Assembly: GCA_008921705.1 (NCBI GenBank)
Contig: VFFE01007256.1
Location: forward strand, 765,050-829,049
DNA: 64,000 nucleotides
Reading direction: 5' to 3'
Origin: Burhinus oedicnemus
Lineage: Eukaryota; Chordata; Aves; Charadriiformes; Burhinidae
Positions 12,235-25,400 of the stretch are shown here, piece by piece. Numbering within the stretch: the stretch's first letter is position 1; every line of letters starts with the position of its first letter. The position numbers and the translations under genes were made by a program. A model generated the notes under the pieces. That model was given only the letters and a program-made list of their open reading frames with translations, searched no databases and was not told the origin of the DNA.

Positions 12235-13279
12235 CCGCAGCACACAGCCCACTGCACACCAGCAAGAGCAACAGCGGGTCTAGGGGAGGAAAAATATCTC
12301 CTGCAGCCAGTAGCTTTAGCCATTTTATTCAGCTTTCTCCCCAGTGTAAACCAAGGAAGTAATAATACAAAACATCATCATTAGTAAATTCTATGAAAGG
12401 TAAAGCTCCTAAAAACTAAAAACTCCCACTAAAGGAAATAATGCTTTCAGTAGCAACTGGAATAATACATAGTGCAGTTCCCCTGAGACAGATGTTGGCA
12501 TTTCCTCACTGTCACTGAAAACACGTCCCATACCACCACCCCCTTTTAAATTTAGCTTCAGTGCAGTGAAAGAATCACAGTTCCTGTTCTTGAACAGGGC
12601 TTCAGGTCTAGAAAGCAGGTTTTGGCCCATTACAGAGTCAGTCTACATCCAGTTGAGAACGGAGTTTCATTTTTGCAGCCTCCACAACTCACTTCAGGTG
12701 CAACACTTGCCCTTGTAACAATTTTTCCTTTTAAATATATAATTCCGTGTCTTTTAGTGCTTATGAGGATAACTATTATTCATACAAACATCCACTTTGT
12801 CAAAATCACTTAATGAAAAACCTCATCGTTTAAAAGTGCCAATTCATGGCAGATAAAACACAGAATGTGGTTTGCTGATGCAGATGGGTGACTACAACTG
12901 CCCCCAAAAAACCCCATTAAAGTACTTTTCAAGAAATAACATATTCAAAATACTAGAATAAAAATGGTAGGGTTTTTAATTAAAAACAAAACCAGAAGAT
13001 TCAATTTTACTTTGCTCTTTTGCTTTACAAAAAAACCCCCAAATATAATGGTTGATACAAGATTTACACAACATTTTCCTGTTATATAAAAAAGGCAATT
13101 TTCCCCCCAAACTCTAACTGATAGAACAAAGCAGAGAATGTGCCAAAAAAACCAAAAAGCAACACAATGAGAATGTCAATAATAGAATATATGAACCTAA
13201 AATGAATCACCTCACTCACTATCAGGGGCCAAAATTAGATTCCTGCACTATTTAAGTTCTGCACTATTTACAAAAAGCC

Positions 13280-13310
13280 TTTTTTTTTTTTTTTTTTTGG
13301 TTTTTTTTTT
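13280..13310 (+). repeat. T19-GG-T10 tract
   Basis: Nineteen T, two G, then ten T. Read on the minus strand this is a long A-rich tract. It could be an old poly(A) tail, but no retrotransposed body is recognisable beside it on either side. Confidence 0.85.
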
Positions 13311-14137
13311 GGAAAAACACAACATTTCTTCTATTACATGGATCTTTAAAAATGCATTATTGGTAATTGCTAGGAACACTCTTCAAAATACAAAAAAATT
13401 CTCCCAACCCTGTCAACTGCAAAGTATTTCAAAACATTTTGTAAAACAGTGCTAAAAGTATACGTTCAGAACTTTGTGCTTCAGGCTTACTATAAAACTT
13501 CCTTTATTTAAGCCCAGAGATGTTTTTATGGTTATTGTAACTAGATATTTATAAAATCACAGCAGAAAAGATGAGCTGGAGACATACTAGCAATCTCTAA
13601 CAAAAGAGCAAAATGCTATAGATACATTAATAAAGCTTAAAATAAAAAAGACCGGCAACAATAAGATTAAAAATAGAGCAATACCACAATGCATCTCCTC
13701 CTGCCATCTTCTCACTTTGTCACTGACAACAGCAGAAAGATGAGATTTTCCGCATGCCCTGAGGGCTCACAGACCTGTTCTCCCTGGCATTAGGGTAGTG
13801 GCAGGGCAGTTTCCAAATGAAACAACCCTCATAAAAGCAATATTTTCCAGAATTTTCTTCCCATTAAAGCTCCTTAAGAAGTCTCCTTTTTTGTCCTAAT
13901 GGAGAGGAAACATCATACAGAAAGCACTACAGTATTCTTAGCCTCACAGTATTTTCAAAACCATCATCTGTTGCCAGCTTCAGTTCTCACTTCAAATATT
14001 AGGAGAGCAGGTCAGAAACGAACAACAATTCCTAAGATTCTTCGTAGTTAACATTAGGTTCTTGCTATTTCCTCACCTTCCAGAAATCTCCTTTTTCATA
14101 GCATTTTTTGTTTCGTCTGTCATTAAAAACATGTAAG

Positions 14138-14192
14138 CACCTTTATTTCACAAACGAGGAACTTAAGCTAGAGAATTTAATTTTTCTTACCA
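14138..14192 (-). mobile_element. Probable MIR SINE fragment
   Basis: On the plus strand this stretch follows the reverse complement of the central MIR consensus in order: a run like 'ATTTTACAGATGAGG' (here TTATTTCACAAACGAGG), then an AACT-AGGC-like word, then AGAGAA, then a TTAACTTGCC-like end (here TTTCTTACC). Only about 55 bases align by eye, and divergence is high, as expected for an element that predates birds. It could be chance; the call rests on the order of four short matches. Confidence 0.4.
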
Positions 14193-16095
14193 TTCATCGT
14201 TACCTTTTAAATATTCTTCAAGACAGCTCGAGGACAATCAGCAGCCTGAACATATAGTCACAAATCTGACATATGGTAACGCAGCGTGTCTATTCTCATA
14301 CTCCTCATCATAGAATGAACGGTTTATCTCAATCGAGCCTGTTTCTCAAGAGTCAAGGATACCCCTTTACCTGAAACAAGGTCAGAACTGCAGGAGCGAA
14401 GGCAGAAGCCAGCTTTGTTATGCAAACACAATCTTGTTCGATAGTTGGTTTAATTCAGTTTTTCTAATAACTGGGAGATTTCTAACTCATTGCACTCACA
14501 TGTTGCTATGGCAGCATAAGATATAGTATAGCAGTTTCTGTGAATCCCGTCAGACTCCAAAATGCAATTCTTCTTCCAAGCATTAATTCATAGAATGATA
14601 AATAAAGTCAGATTAAAATTCTTCCATTCACACCAAACGAGTAAAAAGTGCAAGTTTCCTATTCTTGACCTAAAGCAACTGCTTGACCATTGTAAAAATA
14701 ACATTTGCTGGAGTTTCAACCAATCTCAAACATACTGTGCATTCAGCAAAACAGCTACCTTGGCTGATACTCTTCACCAGGTTGGGGAAACCATGCCTGT
14801 TCTTGGTTCAAAGGCAGCCTCTGCGAGGGGCTGCAGAAAATAGGAAATCCAAAATGGAGCCTCATTCAGCAGCTACTGGTCCTTACAGTTACCTACCTGG
14901 GCTGCGCAATGAGAGAACCGACTTCCTGCAGGGACAGTGGTTAGTAGTGCACAGCATTCAGACCAGAGAGCACCTGACCTTCTTAACGCCAAAGTCCCAT
15001 ACAGACCTGTCACACTAGCAGACAAGGCAGGCCATTTTTTATCTTAGATCAATTAAGCAGCTGAAATCCATACTCTTAAAATGAAAAAAACTATAAAGAG
15101 CCCATTACTATCTACATGATCCATTTCCATATGTTCTTCAGAAAAAGGCTCGCATGCTTATCATAAACAGAGGCTGCAATCTCTACAAGTCAGTAAAATA
15201 CAGAAGATGACTCAAAGAGCACAGAAAAGTTTGCTAGAAGTACAGAACTGATAGCCCGCTTTGTGGGGAAAACCTCTCTCTTATGAATTCAAAAATTTTG
15301 AGCTGCATCTTCATAAAATGCAAAAAAGATGGTGTTCTCTTTTACCAGCCCTCTTGGCAGAAAAAGATTGACATTTATATCAAGTGTAGGCATATGTAAT
15401 TACCCAAATATATTTTCTATATCAAGCTGATAATAGGTCCTTTTCAATATCCATTACATTTAAATGAATAAATACAACCACTGAATGCCAGAAGTACATT
15501 CAGAATATTTAAAATTTCATATAGTGATGGCACTAACATTTTCTGAAATACTGAATTATGAATCTTTTAACACCTCGGGCTCACGGAACAGAAAATGATG
15601 ATAAACTATATAGGTTAGAAGGTAATTTTAAAGGTCATTTGAAAACTTTTCATATGTTTCCATAAACTACCAGAAAGACAGAAAAGAGAACAAATCAAGG
15701 ACTTCAATATATATTAATCCGTCATGTTGCCATATACAGTGTTAGCTTCTCAGTTATATAATGCCTATGCACATTCAGTTTCTAATTTTATAAAAGAGGC
15801 AGGTGGTCTTATTATATCTAAAGAGCATATCCATCTACGGGGCAGATTAACCATTTGGTTACTCTCAAACCTGTTCATCAATCACACACGATCAGATAAC
15901 AGTATTCAGCGCTTACACGATTTCTTTCTCTGAGCAGCTTTATCAATGTCACAGGGACATTGACCATTATTTTCAATAGAATAAGGAAAAACCTGAAAGG
16001 CTTCCGACCCACTGCATGTCAATGTGTGCCAATAAACAGTGTGTGCTCAGCAACTGGCCTCTGCAAAGCAGAGACTTACCAGCCCAAAACTGGAG

Positions 16096-16632
16096 ATAGA
16101 ATCATAGAATGGTTTGGGTTGGGAGGGACCTCAAAGATCATTTAGTTCCAACCCCCCTGCCATGGGCAGGCACACCTCCCACTAGACCAGGTTGCTCAAA
16201 GCCCCGTCCAACCTGTCCTTGAACACCTCCAGGGATGGGGCAGCCACAGCTTCTCTGGGCAACCTGGGCCAGGGTCTCACAACCCTCAGAGTGAAAAATT
16301 TCTTCCTGAGAACTAATCTAAATCTCCCCTCTTCCAGTTTGAAGCCATCACCGCTCGTCCTATCACTACATGCCCTTGTAAGAAGTCCCTCTCCAGATTT
16401 CTTGTAGGCCCCTTTCAGATACTGGAAGGCTGCTATAAGGTCTCCCCGGAGCCTTCTCTTCTCCAGGCTGAACAGCCCCACCTCTCTCAGTCTGTCCTCA
16501 CAGCAGAGGTGCTCCAGCCCTCGGATTGTCTTTGTGGCCTCCTCTGGACCCGCTCCAACAGGTTCACGTCCTTGTGCTGAGGGCTCCAGAGCTGGATGCA
16601 GTATTCCAGGCAGGGTCTCACGAGAGCAAGAT
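16096..16632 (-). mobile_element. CR1 LINE, 5'-truncated copy (minus strand)
   Basis: A minus-strand CR1 3' fragment. Its tail appears on the plus strand as ATAGAATCATAGAAT at 16096-16110, followed by the reverse complement of the CR1 3'UTR and ORF2 C-terminus. The 99-codon frame at 16182-16481 translates to CR1 C-terminal sequence containing GLFSLEKRRLRGDL and LKLEEGRFRL-like blocks (here FKLEEGRFRL). The 5' truncation is at about 16632. The tail and 3'UTR place it in the same broad subfamily as the copies at 5298 and 8457, and unlike its neighbour at 16709. Confidence 0.95.
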
Positions 16633-16708
16633 GTGGCACTTTGTCAGGTTTCTGTGTTCAAACTCCAAATGGGACGGAGCGACTCTACCCAGAGCAACGG
16701 GAGAGGGG

Positions 16709-17467
16709 TCATAGAATCACCTAGATTGGAAAAGACCTTTAAGATCATTGAGTTCAACCACTGCCAAAACCACCACTAAACAATGTCCCTCAGCACCACG
16801 TCTACCTGGCTTTTAAATACCTCCAGGGATGGCAACTCCACCACTTCCCTGGGCAGCCTGTTCCAATGCCTGACAGCCCTTTCGGTGAAGAAATTTTTCC
16901 TAATATCCAATCTAAACCTCCCCTGGCGCAACTTGAGGCCGTTGCCTCTTGTCCTATCACTTGTTACTTGGGAGAAGAGACTGAGCCCCACCTCGCTACA
17001 CCCTCCTCTCAGGTAGTTTTCGAGAGCGAGAAGGTCTCCCCTCAGCCTCCTTCTCTCCAGGCTGAACAACCCCAGTTCCCTCAGTTGCTCCTCATAAGAG
17101 CTGTGCTCCAGACCCCTCACCAGCTTTGTTGCCGTTCTCTGGACATGCTCCAGCACCTCAATGTCTTTCTTGTACAAGTGAGGGGCCCAAACCTGAACAC
17201 AGTATTCGAGGTGGGGCCTCACCAGTGCCAAGTACAGGGGGACGATCACTGCCCTACTGCTGGCCACGCTATTCCTGATACAAGCCAGGATGCTGCTGGC
17301 CTTATTGGCCACCTGGTCACACTGCTGGCTCATATTCGGCCAACTGTTGACCAACACCCCCAGGTTCTTTTCTGCCAGGCAGCTTTCCAGCCTGTCTTCC
17401 CCAAGCCTGTAGCGCTGCATGGGGTTGTGGTGACCCAAGTGCAGGACCCAGCACTTGGCCTTGTTAC
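16709..17467 (-). mobile_element. CR1 LINE of a different subfamily (minus strand)
   Basis: A second minus-strand CR1, separated from the previous one by 76 bases. Its 3' end reads differently on the plus strand (ATAGAATCACCTAGATTGG, then an ACCACCACTAAACAATGTCC-like 3'UTR), which marks another CR1 lineage. The frame on the minus strand stays open over the whole element as part of 16776-17606. It contains [42 protein letters not shown] and [11 protein letters not shown] in the order of the CR1 ORF2 C-terminus. The RT domain itself lies upstream and is missing. The 250-codon open frame is notable for a fossil but lacks any catalytic part. Confidence 0.95.
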
Positions 17468-20400
17468 AGACTGTCCAAAGTCGTATTTTAGACCCACAAC
17501 CCAACCTTGAGCTGGAAGTCAAAGCTCCAGCAGCCCTAAAAAACTGGTAGTGTGAGAGCATGTCTGAAAGGCTCCAGAAAGGCAGGAGAAGGCTGAGATC
17601 TCTCACTCATGGTGAAAGAGGAGATGCAGGGAGAAAAATACCATCTGGCAAGGGAAAGGTGACAAAGCAAAAGCTTCACAGCTGGGGATGACCACTGTTC
17701 GCTGGCTGTTGCAGTACAGTATTTAGAAAACCATCAGGATTTGGTCATTTTGATCTTCTGCCTAGTGCAGTGATGGCAGCGATACGGGCTCCCGAGGGTT
17801 TTCTGAGCTCACCCTTACCGATCGCCACGTTGCTTTCTTAGACACAACACTTACACTGCACTAATGTTGATACAACCCTAAAAGACTCGTTTTACAGCGC
17901 TGACCTTCAGTTCAGGAAGTATGAGCAGGTTAAAGCAGACAGACCACTCTGAAGAATTATTTTAAGAGAAGGAGAATTACTAATGAAAACTGGAAAACTA
18001 ACATAAGACTCACTTTTCTTCCAGGGCATGAATCCAAAGTCTAATAGTTAATATTTCCAAGCACTACTTGAGCCAGCTCCAATTTTACTAATTAATGAGC
18101 AGCAACGCTCCTTAGCCTTTAAAGCATTCTGGCAACAGAAATCCCCAAACCCGTTTTGAAGAGGAGGTCATGCCCAGCCTGTCACTCACTCCAATGGACA
18201 CGCTTGGTCTTCAAAGCTTAGGGGAGCATTTTCTTCTCTTTGAACCAGTGCAAGGCTCACTTGGAGGGCTGCACCGTGGCATCTGCTCTGGGATAGAGTG
18301 CAAGCTAGCTGTCCCCCGAAAAGAGGAGTGTAACCATGCCCTGAGGTTGTACTGTCCCCTTCCACCCCACCACACTCCTTCCATCACCTGGGAGCGGGGA
18401 TGGGGAGACACTTGCACGCTCTTCTCTCTCCAACTTCTGCAGCTCTCTTACCTGTCCACACACATATTAGGTGGCATTGTCCTCTAGGAGATGCGACTAC
18501 TCAGAGTAGCCCAACATTTACTTCTATGAAAACGTCATTTCACATAGAAAATATTGTCCTATTAAATAGAAAGAAAACTGATTATTCTGAGATCAATCTA
18601 ATTTTCTTTCTGCAAACAAATATTAAAAAAAGAGGACTGGGAATGCTAAAACAATTCTCATTTCTGCAACAGAATTTGAACAGACTATTATGAGTAAACA
18701 GGATTTGCGATAACTTTTTTTTTTCTTCCAAACTCCTCTGCTATCAAGCTTTGTTAGAAATTCCACGGAAGCCAGGTCCCGAATAGTTTTTGTCTTCTTT
18801 CTGGGATATCATTAGACCTAAAAACGAAGCAACTTTTGCGTAATTAATTTCATCATACTACAAAGCATCAGCTTGAGTTCACTTCTAAAAATAGACAAGT
18901 ATCTAAAATACTTTACTCAGCTACTAGGCTTCTCCAGCCCCCAACATTTCCATTCCCGTTATAAAGCCTCACAAAATCACCAAGCAAATACAAGCAGCCT
19001 CTCCTTCAGACTGCAGCATGTTCTTCATGCCCTGATTACATTTTCTTCAACCACATTTTGTGTTCTAAAATAAAACCAAGAAAGAAAGTGACCACAAACA
19101 GGCAGCAAACAGGCCCACAACAAGACGTTTCTCCCAGCTTCGCAAACACGCACAGGGGCAGGACCAGCGTATGCTCAGCCCCTGTCTGAAATCTGGCTCG
19201 TGACTCTACCAGGAGTTACTACTCCCCAAAAAAAGGTATCTGACAGATTCAGCACAGCTCATGGATCACGGGTGTTCATGAGTCAAAACAAAAAGACTCA
19301 GAATTTACAGTACTCTGTTTTCAGTACAGGAGACAAGACTTTGATAGACCAGAAGCAGGAAAAGTCTCTGCTCTTGAAGGAGAACTTATGTGCCATCATG
19401 TACACGTGGAGGGCAGTCAGACGTTAAATGGGCAAAGCAAAACAGCAGAAAGCCTTAAATAAAGCTTCATACCCACAATAACCATTCTTTCAGAAAATAC
19501 TCTACAGAGCATGGCTGTTCTGACAATCAGTTTCTAACAACGTGTGCTATATTAGAAAAATATCCGAGCATCTAGCGGCAGGATATCTGCTGAGTGAGAG
19601 ACCATGGCTGTGAAATTTACTGAATAGTGAAAGCATTGGTGAAGTGCATAATCTTTAAAAAATCTATTCCTGCACAACAGGAGAGCTTGAGCATGTGTTT
19701 TCATTGAACAATTCAAAATGACAGTAAGCAACACAGAGAGAAGTCCATCAAAAAAATGCATTTCTTCAGAGCATAAAGCACCACACAGAGATGGAGGTGC
19801 CTGGCCCAAATACTCTGTGCCTTTCCCCAAACATCACAAGGGCTGGGACAAGAGTCACCAAACTCCCTGCAACACTGCCCACGTTTGGTCTTTCCGTTTT
19901 GCCTTCTCATTGTCAGTCTGCATCTGCTACAGCCAGAGCAACACAGAGATGGGACACGTCAGCTGGAGAAGATGGATGACGGTCTTCAAGGAAGGAAAGA
20001 GGGGCAGGGGGCTGGCAGAGCAGCCACAGCACTGGGCCTTTAGCTGAAGTGGACACCCTGCACGCCCTGTAGTCACGCCTTTGCCCGCAGTGCCGACGTG
20101 CCCTAAGAGCATGGCATTTGATGGACACCAGCTCTAATCCAACAGGGCAATCTTCACATTCCTGAAACATATCTCAACATCTCGCATTCAGGATAGCAAA
20201 GAATCAAAACTCCAGAAGGGAGATTGGCATTTTGATGGTTAGGATAGAGACTGAATAAACACTAAAATCATCTTAGAGATGGTTATAAATACATGAGCTA
20301 CTTCACAAATACACCTTTTGTAAATGCTAGCCAGGCTAAGACCGAGCAGTTCAATATTTATAGGCACCACTTGCTATATGTTCTCCAGCAACAATAAAGC

Positions 20401-21099
20401 ACCTGGAATGCTCAATGCTGAACTAAATGCTTCCTGAAGAAGAAAGGCTGCTTTACATAAGCTTCTGTAACCTACATTTTATAAAATCTCCTTTTAAAAC
20501 CACCTTTTCTCAGATGACACCATGTTTGGTAAGCCATATCTTTTAGTGTTTTTTAATTCCATTAAATTGTAAAAACAGTGAGATAATGGGAAAGCCAAGG
20601 AAATCTAGTGCTGATGTACTACTACAATTAATTAGAAATATCTCCAAGTCATCATTGTGGGGCAAACCATTTTGAATATGCAAGGTTTGCAAGTTTCAGT
20701 CATTTGTGTAAAACTATCAAAGACTTTCTTGCTATAAAGCTTTAATTCCCATTTCAGAAAACTTGGAAGCTGACCTACTTTTTTATTATTAGGTCATGAA
20801 ATACACCATGCAAATTATTCCGGATGAATGTGTTACTATTTCCCTATTAATAGGTTGCATCCACAATGTATAATGTCATCTGTTAGATAATAAGAAGCAT
20901 TGTTATTATTTTTCAATGCACTGGATGAATACATACACCTAGTCGCACTATTGAAATGGTAATTAATTATACTTTAATAGAACAAGCTGAGATGTTGCCT
21001 CTGATCCACAGTACATAGTTGAGTTAGGTTATTATGGTGCTATAGTACTTGGAAAAGATCCTTTTCTCATGATCTGACTACTCACAAGACCATTTGGAC
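17468..21099. other. Single-copy non-coding DNA
   Basis: No gene or known repeat recognised. A short patch at 18030-18130 contains TAATTAATGAG and other TAAT-core words and could be a regulatory element. A longer AT-rich patch at 20560-21010 is a stronger candidate and is described in the findings. The remainder holds only short, overlapping open frames of up to 109 codons with no family resemblance. Confidence 0.5.
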
Positions 21100-22450
21100 A
21101 TCACATGGTGCTCCTGGAGGTCAGGGTGAAGATGGGGGAGGCAGAGAGGACAAGGCTGAACACATTTGATTTTGAACACTTTCTGCTCTGGTGCAGTTGC
21201 ACGGTAGGCTCCGATTCACGGTAGGCTCCGATTCACATTCTCCTCCCATCAGCAGGTTAAACCAGCCTTGAGTCCGACTCGGCAGTGGCAGCAGCCAGGA
21301 GGGATTTCATGTACAGCAGCATTGAGGGATTCTTGGTGACTACACACAAGAGGGAAAACGTGGACCCCGAGGCTTGAAATGAAGAAGAACATGGGATTAC
21401 AGGGCTTGGCTCAGCAGGACCTCTGTCCCATGTGCAGCACCCCCGGTGAGCCCAGCAGCTCCTGGCTGAACACAGGGAGCCTCCATATGCCCCACAGAGA
21501 GATCGTGCCTTGGTGAATCGCAGGTTCTCCCTGCTCCTGCTGGGCTTTCCATGCAGAGGAAGGCTTGAGCCCGAAAAGTACTGCCTCCCACAGAGCTGGC
21601 AGCTTTGACAGCCTTTTGCCATGCTGCAGGGACTCACCGGGATCAGTCAATCCCGGGCTCCTACCAGTGTTCCCAGTTCAGGCTCTCCCCAGTCTGAAGT
21701 GGTGGTATGGCACGCTGCTGCGAAACTGTTCAATGTCACCATCTACGGCTGCCAGCTGCCACCTCCATGGGTGCACAGAGAGGCGGTTGTCACCATTAAT
21801 GTCACCAGAGCCCTCCCCCATCACAGCGCACACCCCACAGGATCCCCTCCAGGAGCCCTGTGGGCATCAGCCACTTCAGGAAGCAACTGCTGCAATTTCG
21901 GCACAGCGGCTTGTACAGCCACAGGACAAAGAAACACGAGGCCGGCCACAAAGACAGGCTCTGGCTCAGCCAGGAAACACTGCTAAATGGTGAGTTAATC
22001 ACGCAACTCACCCACTATTGCCCCAAAACAGCATGAGGAAAAAGGAGGTTTGCAGGCTCAGCACCCTCACTCCCGAGCTAGGGCTCATGCCAGAAGGAAG
22101 CAGGACTGGTCCCAGTTGTAGGAACAGCCTTTCCAGGCACCTCATGTGAGCCAAGCTCTCACACCGCAAAGCACAAAGTGTGCCTGTTAACTCTGACTCT
22201 TCTGATCGTGGTCCAACCACCACCCAAGCACTGCAGGAAAACACCAAAGCACCACAGCTGGATACCCAAGCCGCTGCTGTGGCAGCTGGGGGCCCAAATA
22301 TTCTACCGAAGACATGCGGGCAGCGCTCATGCTGCAGCATGGAGCTTGCTGCAGGAGCACGAATCAAAAAGGGTCCTTCATCTCAACTCTCATCTGCCGC
22401 AGCACCTACAACAGCGACTGCATGTGTCATTTCAAGATGCTGTAAGCTAC
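21100..22450. other. GC-rich block with overlapping open frames
   Basis: This block is richer in GC than its surroundings, and open frames of 120-142 codons overlap on both strands (21257-22566). None has a recognisable domain, signal peptide or splice structure. Long frames on both strands at once are the expected effect of low stop-codon density in GC-rich DNA. It could still hide an untranslated exon or promoter, but I see no clear CpG island, TATA box or splice pair. Confidence 0.4.
21200..21236 (+). repeat. Perfect 17-bp tandem duplication
   Basis: The unit CACGGTAGGCTCCGATT occurs twice back to back (21200-21216 and 21217-21233) and is followed by CAC, the start of a third unit. The copies are identical, which points to a recent slippage or end-joining duplication. 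Confidence 0.97.
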
Positions 22451-25400
22451 TAATTGTATTTTTCATGGGTGTTGGTAAAACCATCTTTAATGAGTCAACA
22501 ACACAGAGCAGAGTCTCAGAGTGCTACTTATATAATTCGGTGAAAAGACAAAAAACTCAGTACTGATCAAACCAGATCTCTTCAAAACCAGCCAATCCTA
22601 GAACATATTATTTCGCTCTCTCATGGCATTTGTGTAACTTTGCCTTTCACTTTACTATTGCATTATAATTTTCTCAAAACTTATACCTAAGCCACAGCTT
22701 CCAATTCAAAGATTCTCCAAATTCATTTTACCATGTACATTAACTGAAAAAATGCACATTTAGCAATAACTTCATTGTTGTATAGTTATATGGTTTCCCT
22801 AGTGGTTGCACAATGTGCAAACACGTATTTTAGAACAAAACAAAACCCCCCTCAAGCAGAGTAAGCATGAGAGCTCACCAAAGAGTCACTAAGTGCAATT
22901 GCATAGCGTAGAGTACCCAGTAAATTCACAGCACTTTCCAGAAGATGGGATGTCCCTTCTAAACATGCAAGAAAACCAACTCACACTGCCCACGAGGATC
23001 CTGGGCACAGCCCAGAAAGACTAGAAGGGTCATTCCATCTCCAAAGACACCGAGCGCATTATCTCATAAATACTCTTTTTTGGAAATACAAGCATATACT
23101 CAGCAGATTAGGAAGGACAGAAAGGAAAGGGACATTTCCAGGATTGCCATTGCTGCTGGCCTGGTTACATACCAGAGCTCTCAACGCAGGTTTCAAATGG
23201 AAGAGGGCATCTGGGGCACAAGAGGCTTTCAGAGGTTCAGTGGAGAACAATTCATCCCAACGTCTTTGGAGTAAATCACTATTCAGTTTGGAAAATTACA
23301 AGTACATCAACACGATAAGAGAGCTGAAAGCAGCAGATGAACTCATAATAGGTTAATAGAGAATGAACGTAAATCAATAATTTAGCATCACACTGGAAAT
23401 GGTTAGCTGGGAGTAGGGGCTCTTCCAGCTATTGCAATGTCCCTTTTGAATATAAATACTGTCAACTACTACACAGATGGGTCCACACTGGGTGCATTTT
23501 AGCAAAACAAATTATGCAGTTTGTACATCATTGTTTGGAATGTTAACTAACAAGGTAGAACAAAGGGCTATAATTTAAATGATATTTTAATTTTACAAAT
23601 ATTTTTCTTCCTCATTTTATTCAGAAGGGAATTGTCAAGCAATCTGCACCCTGTTACATGTCTACACCACTAAAAACATGAAACAGTTTCAGTCAACTTG
23701 ACTGTCAAAGACGCAGCTTAGTGGCCACAAATAAAAACCAGAACTACATGGAGACGATCTTGAAAGTTACCATGTTAAAAAGCTGTATAAAAGAAATGTT
23801 TTTTTGAAACTGCAGTGGAAAAATATTTTTACAGAAAAAGCTGTTAGATTAAAGCACCAGGGGCTCTTAATGCATACCTGATATTGGAGCATGATTTATT
23901 TACCTTACAAAGTATACTGAGCATAAGTAGAGTATAATTCTCAAAATACCACGTAAAAGTTAATCCTTTATAGGGAGATAGCTGATAAATCAGATTAGTG
24001 AACGAAACACAGCACAGGAGACGGATATGCAGAGTGAGGCAGAGATGAAGCTGGGCAAACGGTATTTCTGAATCTCTTCCCAGTGCTAATCTGCTTGGAG
24101 CAGGCAGGGCACCCAGCGCAGTGAACACGGTACTTTGTAGAAGCAGCGCCCACCCAGGTTTTTATCATACCTCATGCTCATACCTCCTCTGGAGCCTACC
24201 TACCTCCACTTCTGCCAGTCCCAGCGGTGAGGCAGGCAGGAACAGTGTGGAAGTCACCTGCCCGCCACCCACCATGCTTCCTGCAGCCCCAGGCAGCTGC
24301 GGTGCGGGTACTCAAAATGTCAAGGTGAGGATCATTCACTTGGAAATCAACAGCATGTGATTATGTTAAACTGCAGCCCTGTATATACCCACAGTACCCA
24401 AAATACAACCCCTTTACCACGCCAATCAAAGCAGCAGCTACAGTGGCTGTAAGAAAGCAGCATGTCTAACGTGGATCAAGGTGATATCCTGCCTCCCCCC
24501 TTCCCAGAGATGTGATGTTTTAGCACAGGGCCTGGTGCTGTGAGCAAGCTCCATGCCAGCTGACAGACTGCCCTTTCTACTCAGAAAACAGGCCAGAAGA
24601 ATTTAAAATAAATAAATAAATACCACCCCACCCTCCGCAAGAATCCTCATATTAAAATATTCTAGGAAAAAAAAAACAACTGAGAAATCAGTGCACACCT
24701 TCTGCTCATGGTTGCTCAGATGGCAAGTGTACAGCTCTGCCCCAAGAAAGAACACTAAGTAACAAATCTTGTTCTCGTTTTCAGCCTGCCAAAGGAAAGC
24801 ATGGTATGTCCTAATCTGAAAGCCAGATGACTCTGCAGCCTTTCTGGTCCATCTAACGAGGGGATACAGAATGGCAAAACCAGCTTTATAGTCATAGAGG
24901 GAGTAGTTTGGATCCACTAAAAACATGAGGCTTGACTTCATTTGTATTTATTAAGTTTGTTTCTAAGCAATAGGCGAAAAACGGATGCCTGAAAGTACCT
25001 GTCATGTTTTAGAACTGCAAAAATACCCTTACTTTGGTTTTAAAGAGATCTTTTTATAACATAGAAGACTGCACAAGGAGCTGAACTCTTTTTTACTCTT
25101 CCAGCTTCACGCTCTCTGTCACCGGGGTGTGAAAGCTCTAATCAGCTATGCTGCATTAATGCCTACTGTACAATAAAGTTGTGAAAGTCAACATATGGCT
25201 AGATATTATTTATTGCTATTAAGAAAATCCAATTAACGCAACATTGTAAATAACAGGAAATAATCAGATTGAAAGTGTAAGCAGACAAAGCTAGACCATT
25301 CATTTACTGTACATCGCCAAAAGGGATTATTCACTCCCTGAAGTACCTGGGAAACAGCTCTCGCAGCAGAATCTTCTCCTACCACTCAGCCAGATTTCCG

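Larger units (their letters stand above)
10185..16095. other. AT-rich single-copy non-coding DNA
   Basis: No gene recognised. Specific contents are listed separately: a candidate conserved element (11270-11500), a G run (11507-11519), a short direct repeat around an AT microsatellite (12159-12234), long T runs (13280-13310) and a probable MIR fragment (14138-14192). Between 12300 and 13900 the minus strand is U-rich with a possible AATAAA signal, so part of a 3'UTR is conceivable. The stretch 15000-16095 is AT-rich with no visible feature. Confidence 0.5.
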
